Below are positions 60,692 to 64,000 of a stretch of DNA of 64,000 nucleotides, piece after piece; the first letter of the stretch is position 1; each line of letters begins with the position of its first letter. A program made the position numbers and the translations under genes. Below the pieces are notes generated by a model. That model made no database searches. It was not told where the DNA came from and saw only the letters and a list, made by a program, of their open reading frames with translations. Source of the DNA: NBLH01 sp050296515 (GTDB taxonomy: Bacteria; Bacteroidota; Bacteroidia; Bacteroidales; NBLH01); the NCBI GenBank assembly GCA_050296515.1, contig JBNKRJ010000019.1, positions 46,121 to 110,120 on the forward strand. The letters run 5' to 3'.

Positions 60692-62311
60692 TCAATTTGA
60701 GACCAAGCTCTTAATTGAATTTTTAATTGTTTGTTTAGGTAACTTCAACTGTTTAACTGTTTGAACAATTTTGTCATCAGCAAAATCAATTTCAGTTCTA
60801 AAAAATTTGATCGTACTAAATAGTAATTCTGCCTGGCTGGAAAGCTCTTCTGCAGTGGCAGACATTTCTTCAGCAACAGCTGCATTTTGCTGAGCACCCT
60901 GGTTAAGCGAATGTAAAAATGTTCCAATTTGGTCAATTCCTGTACTTTGTTCGCCACTTGCACTGGCGATTTTCTGCACAAGTTTTGTAGTATTTTCTAT
61001 TTCAGGAATAATCTCCTCAAATTGTTTGGCTGCAGTTTCTGCTATATTCATACCGCTAATTGAGAGGCTGTTAATTTCATCAGCGGCTATACGGCTATGT
61101 TCCGCCAGTTTTTTCACTTCAGTTGCAACTACGGCAAACCCACTGCCCCTTTCTCCTGCTCGGGCTGCTTCAACTGCTGCATTTAAAGCCAATATATTTG
61201 TTTGAAAGGCAATATCGCTAATAACCGATATTTTGCTGGTGATAACCTTAACTGATTCTGTAGAACTTTTAATTGCAATATTGCTCTCACTTATGCTTTT
61301 TGACGACTGCTCTGTTATTTTATTAGCCAGTATTGCGTCTTCTGCATTTTGTTGTGTAGCAGATGAAATTTGTTCAATAGCTCCTGAGATTTCTTCAACT
61401 GCGGTAGCCTGCTCATTTGCCCCTTCAGACATTTGCTGTGTTGTGATGCTTACTTGTTTTCCCGCATTGGCAATATTGCCAGCTACAGAAATAACTGATT
61501 GAATAATTGATTTCAAACTGGTTGTCATATCTTGAATAGCCCCATATACACTTTGTTTTTTGCGATTTTTATCAAAGGCTATCATAAGATTTCCACTTGA
61601 AATTTCATTGGTAATGGCAAATATCTCCGAAGGATCTCCTCCCAGTTGTCCTAATAGATGACGAATAATAAAAATACAAATTACTATTATAAGTACAATA
61701 GCAATAATTCCTGTTACTATCAAGAGTATAAAATGTCTGTTTAACACATATATTGAGTTCTTTTCATTTAAACTACAGTTCTCTAATGCTAAGCTTACAA
61801 GTTCATCAATAGCAGCTCGGTGCTTTTCGTATAAACCTTTTAACTGATGGGTTAGGATTGCCTGCGCTTCAACCTTTTCGCCAGAGATAAGTTTTGGAAA
61901 AAAATCATTTTCAGCTATATTAAAAAATGTTTGCGCAGGATGATAACTCTCAGAAATCATTAAATCTTTCATTTTTCCATCCTTTAACTCATTCTTCCAG
62001 AATTCATTGCGCACCATATATTCTTCTTTTAACTTGGTAAAGTTGGATTTAATACTTTTTAATTGTGTCATATTTTCTTCTTCCATTGCTTGAAATAGAA
62101 GAAGGTATGATTCGACAATGTATTTTGGAGGGGGCAGTATATCGGCTACTAAATCTTTGCTTTGAACAATTTTTTTATAAATTGGCCCATGAATCTTTAA
62201 AGTATTTAAAGTGTTTGTAAATAAAATTCCCACAAGGGAAAATCCCAGGATAAAACAAAATACTAATAAGTACAATTTTATCGATATTTTTAGGTTTGTA
62301 AATCTTTTCAT
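60692..62311 (-). CDS. Methyl-accepting chemotaxis protein
   Basis: The 539-residue chemoreceptor has a membrane helix at 13-32, a periplasmic four-helix-bundle-like sensor domain (about 35-190), a second membrane helix at 193-217, a HAMP segment (about 218-275) and a cytoplasmic signalling coiled coil with the conserved hairpin IAFQTNILALNAAVEAARAGERGSGFAVVATEV. No CheR-binding pentapeptide is seen at the C-terminus. The sensor part shows no Cache or PAS motif, so the ligand is unknown. It lies directly upstream of bacteriohemerythrin, and downstream of the second receptor on the same strand. Confidence 0.95.
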   Translation of the reverse strand: MKRFTNLKISIKLYLLVFCFILGFSLVGILFTNTLNTLKIHGPIYKKIVQSKDLVADILPPPKYIVESYLLLFQAMEEENMTQLKSIKSNFTKLKEEYMVRNEFWKNELKDGKMKDLMISESYHPAQTFFNIAENDFFPKLISGEKVEAQAILTHQLKGLYEKHRAAIDELVSLALENCSLNEKNSIYVLNRHFILLIVTGIIAIVLIIVICIFIIRHLLGQLGGDPSEIFAITNEISSGNLMIAFDKNRKKQSVYGAIQDMTTSLKSIIQSVISVAGNIANAGKQVSITTQQMSEGANEQATAVEEISGAIEQISSATQQNAEDAILANKITEQSSKSISESNIAIKSSTESVKVITSKISVISDIAFQTNILALNAAVEAARAGERGSGFAVVATEVKKLAEHSRIAADEINSLSISGMNIAETAAKQFEEIIPEIENTTKLVQKIASASGEQSTGIDQIGTFLHSLNQGAQQNAAVAEEMSATAEELSSQAELLFSTIKFFRTEIDFADDKIVQTVKQLKLPKQTIKNSIKSLVSN

Positions 62312-62456
62312 AAGTAATTTTTTTAGCGTTTATACAATCAGGTTGTTAGTCCTTTCGTTAAGAAACAATTTTGAAATTATTAACTTTATATTTGAAGTTG
62401 CATACAATCTTAAAAGGATCGATCTATTTAGCAATTCCAAAGATTAGCAAAAGGCC

Positions 62457-62495
62457 TTTTCTTCAAACACCCTATTGTAGGGTATTTGAAGAAAA
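62457..62495 (-). terminator. Long hairpin after the second chemoreceptor gene
   Basis: TTTTCTTCAAACACCCTA (62457-62474) pairs with TAGGGTATTTGAAGAAAA (62478-62495) over 17 of 18 positions with a 3-base loop. It is 24 bases downstream of the minus-strand stop. Confidence 0.8.
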
Positions 62496-62518
62496 AATAG
62501 TGAATTAGGAAGAATAAT

Positions 62519-64000
62519 TTAGTATTTCTCAAAATCAGACTTTTCCTCATCATCTGAAAGCTCGATAATTTTATTCGCTTTTTTCTTAGCGATTACTTTT
62601 TCTGAGCTCGATATTGAAGGTGCCTTGCTCTTTTTCGCCAATAAAATAGAGCTTTTATCTTTACTAGAAGCACCTATTTTATCAGTATCTGTTTTAAAAA
62701 AGGCAATAGTTTCACTTAGTTGCTCTGCCTGACTTGTTAGTTCTTCTGCATTAGAGGCCATTTCTTCTGAGGCAACACTTGTTCTTTGGGTAACTGTATT
62801 TAGTTGAGTAATGGCATTGTTTATTTGGCCGCTACCCGCATTTTGTTCAAGACTGGCTGCACTAATGTCTTTTACTAACACTGCAGTTTTTTGAATATCA
62901 GGAACAATTTTTTGTAATAATTTTCCTGATTCCTCCGCAATATGAACACTTGACTTTGACAATTCATCGATTTCTTTAGCAGCGTTCTGACTGTTTTCAG
63001 CCAATTTGCGAACCTCAGCAGCAACTACTGCAAACCCTTTACCCTGTTCTCCAGCTCGTGCAGCTTCAATTGCAGCATTAATTGCTAACAAATCAGTTCT
63101 CTCAGCAATTTCTCCAATAATTGAGATTTTTTCAGCAATTTTTTTCATCGCATCTACTGTAATGGAGACAGCTTTATTGCCTTCAGCGATATCAAGAGCT
63201 GCCTGGTTTGCAATTTCTTCTGTAGACCTTGCATTTTCAGCATTCTGGTTAATATTAGCTACCATCTCTTCCATACTTGAGGAGACCTCTTCTGAAGACG
63301 CAGCCTGTTCTGACGATCCTTCTGAGAGTTCGATGGATACAGCCTGCATCGCCTGACTGGCGGAAACAATATTCTCAATAGCCATTTTAAATTCACCAAT
63401 CATGTTTGAGTTGGCTTTAACCATATCGTTCAGCGTTTGCATCAACTCATCATTTTCAGAGCGTTTTTCAAGCAAAACGGTTAAATCTCCGTTGGCAATT
63501 AATCGAGCTTTTTCGATTATTTCCCTATTTGCAAATATCAGCGAATTAAGATTATTTTTAATAGCATTAAAATCTCCATAATAAGACTCCTCAATAGGAT
63601 TTGGAATATCTCCTTTGCTTATACGATCAACATATTCGGCCGCTACATTTAATGGACCGATAACCGCATCCAGGGTAGCATTAATTCCTTCAACCATTTC
63701 TTTAAAACTATACTGGAACTTTGACGAATCGCTTCTTGTTGCAAGCTTACCAGCCTTTGTGGCTTCCACCAATAAAAGAATTTCATTATTCAATAAAAGC
63801 ATATTCTTTTTTACATTATCTATGGCCTCTGTTATCAGGGCTTTTTTTCCTGGCAACCGATCCATATCAACAGAAAAATCGCCTTGCGAATATTTGCTTA
63901 CCACTTCAACCACTTTCATCTTCACTGCAATATGCGATTGGACCAATTCATTCATTTCTTTTGCCAATGTGGCATACGCCCCTTCAAATTTTTCAACAGG
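62519..64000 (-). CDS. Methyl-accepting chemotaxis protein, 5' end beyond the right edge
   Basis: The frame is open to the window edge (VEKFEGAYATLAKEMNELVQ), so a start at 63967 (TTG) would be artificial; at least 493 residues are present. Two HAMP-like repeats are recognisable (about 60-110: YSQGDFSVDMDRLPGKK; 110-190: AYEYVDRISKGDIPNPI-like and ARLIANGDLTVLLEKRSEND), followed by the signalling coiled coil with RTDLLAINAAIEAARAGEQGKGFAVVAAEV. The C-terminus is long, acidic and serine/lysine-rich (KANKIIELSDDEEKS). The sensor domain lies outside the window. The stacked HAMP layout is typical of Bacteroidota and delta-proteobacterial receptors. Confidence 0.93.
   Translation of the reverse strand, partial: PVEKFEGAYATLAKEMNELVQSHIAVKMKVVEVVSKYSQGDFSVDMDRLPGKKALITEAIDNVKKNMLLLNNEILLLVEATKAGKLATRSDSSKFQYSFKEMVEGINATLDAVIGPLNVAAEYVDRISKGDIPNPIEESYYGDFNAIKNNLNSLIFANREIIEKARLIANGDLTVLLEKRSENDELMQTLNDMVKANSNMIGEFKMAIENIVSASQAMQAVSIELSEGSSEQAASSEEVSSSMEEMVANINQNAENARSTEEIANQAALDIAEGNKAVSITVDAMKKIAEKISIIGEIAERTDLLAINAAIEAARAGEQGKGFAVVAAEVRKLAENSQNAAKEIDELSKSSVHIAEESGKLLQKIVPDIQKTAVLVKDISAASLEQNAGSGQINNAITQLNTVTQRTSVASEEMASNAEELTSQAEQLSETIAFFKTDTDKIGASSKDKSSILLAKKSKAPSISSSEKVIAKKKANKIIELSDDEEKSDFEKY

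Noticed and set aside
1..64000. Insertion sequences, prophage genes, toxin-antitoxin or defence islands
   Set aside because: No transposase, phage structural gene, restriction enzyme, nuclease-helicase pair or similar was recognised on either strand.

Overview
The window is a contiguous piece of a low-GC chromosome from a member of the Bacteroidota. The evidence is gene content: type IX secretion and gliding lipoproteins (PorW/SprE at 17405-20065, GldH at 24815-25306), the family order acpP-fabF-rnc-IPExxxVDY, the cluster holB-ricT-gldH-trmB, lipoproteins with short LxxC-type signals, and promoters of the Bacteroidota form TAnnTTTG in place of a -10 box. Shine-Dalgarno sites are mostly weak or absent, as is usual in this phylum. 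The family mix looks like an environmental Bacteroidales or Marinilabiliales-type organism, but genus cannot be read from the sequence.

Layout. 1-3626: a multi-PAS sensor cut by the left edge, a DUF3109 cysteine-cluster protein, and phosphoglycerate mutase. 3829-8597: an accessory stretch with a protein carrying two SPOR-like units, a subtilisin-like lipoprotein, an ECF sigma factor with its probable anti-sigma, and a lipoprotein made of two GldN-like repeats. 8692-12707: a strongly diverged membrane pyrophosphatase homologue and an M20 dipeptidase. 13023-20065: DUF4919 protein, the acpP-fabF-rnc group, purN and PorW. 20323-27684: sugar-phosphate transferase, threonine dehydratase, and the five-gene unit holB-ricT-gldH-trmB-endonuclease. 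28006-36933: pgk, a KAS III enzyme, ispD, lipoate ligase, an HD phosphohydrolase, radC, a polysaccharide deacetylase/FemAB-like pair and upp. 36985-48741: malic enzyme, rpsO, pnp, prolyl oligopeptidase, deoxynucleoside kinase and a TPR lipoprotein. 48839-54237: tRNA-Arg, a multi-TM protein, leuS and an M23 peptidase. 54283-64000: a more eroded region with a truncated cyclase, a glycosyltransferase, pheS, a cyclophilin, tRNA-Val, a decayed C1 peptidase, bacteriohemerythrin and two chemoreceptors, the last cut by the right edge.

Most of the window is core metabolism and information processing. No insertion sequence, prophage, CRISPR array or rRNA operon was found. The most unusual items are (i) the membrane pyrophosphatase homologue at 8692-11004, which keeps the fold and length of the family but lacks most of its catalytic aspartates; (ii) the ECF sigma / anti-sigma / tandem GldN-like lipoprotein group at 6781-8597, in which the anti-sigma reading frame has no ordinary start codon; (iii) three gene fossils (22802, 54802-55302, 59346-59665); and (iv) at least five families of short, word-like intergenic inverted repeats shared between distant gaps.
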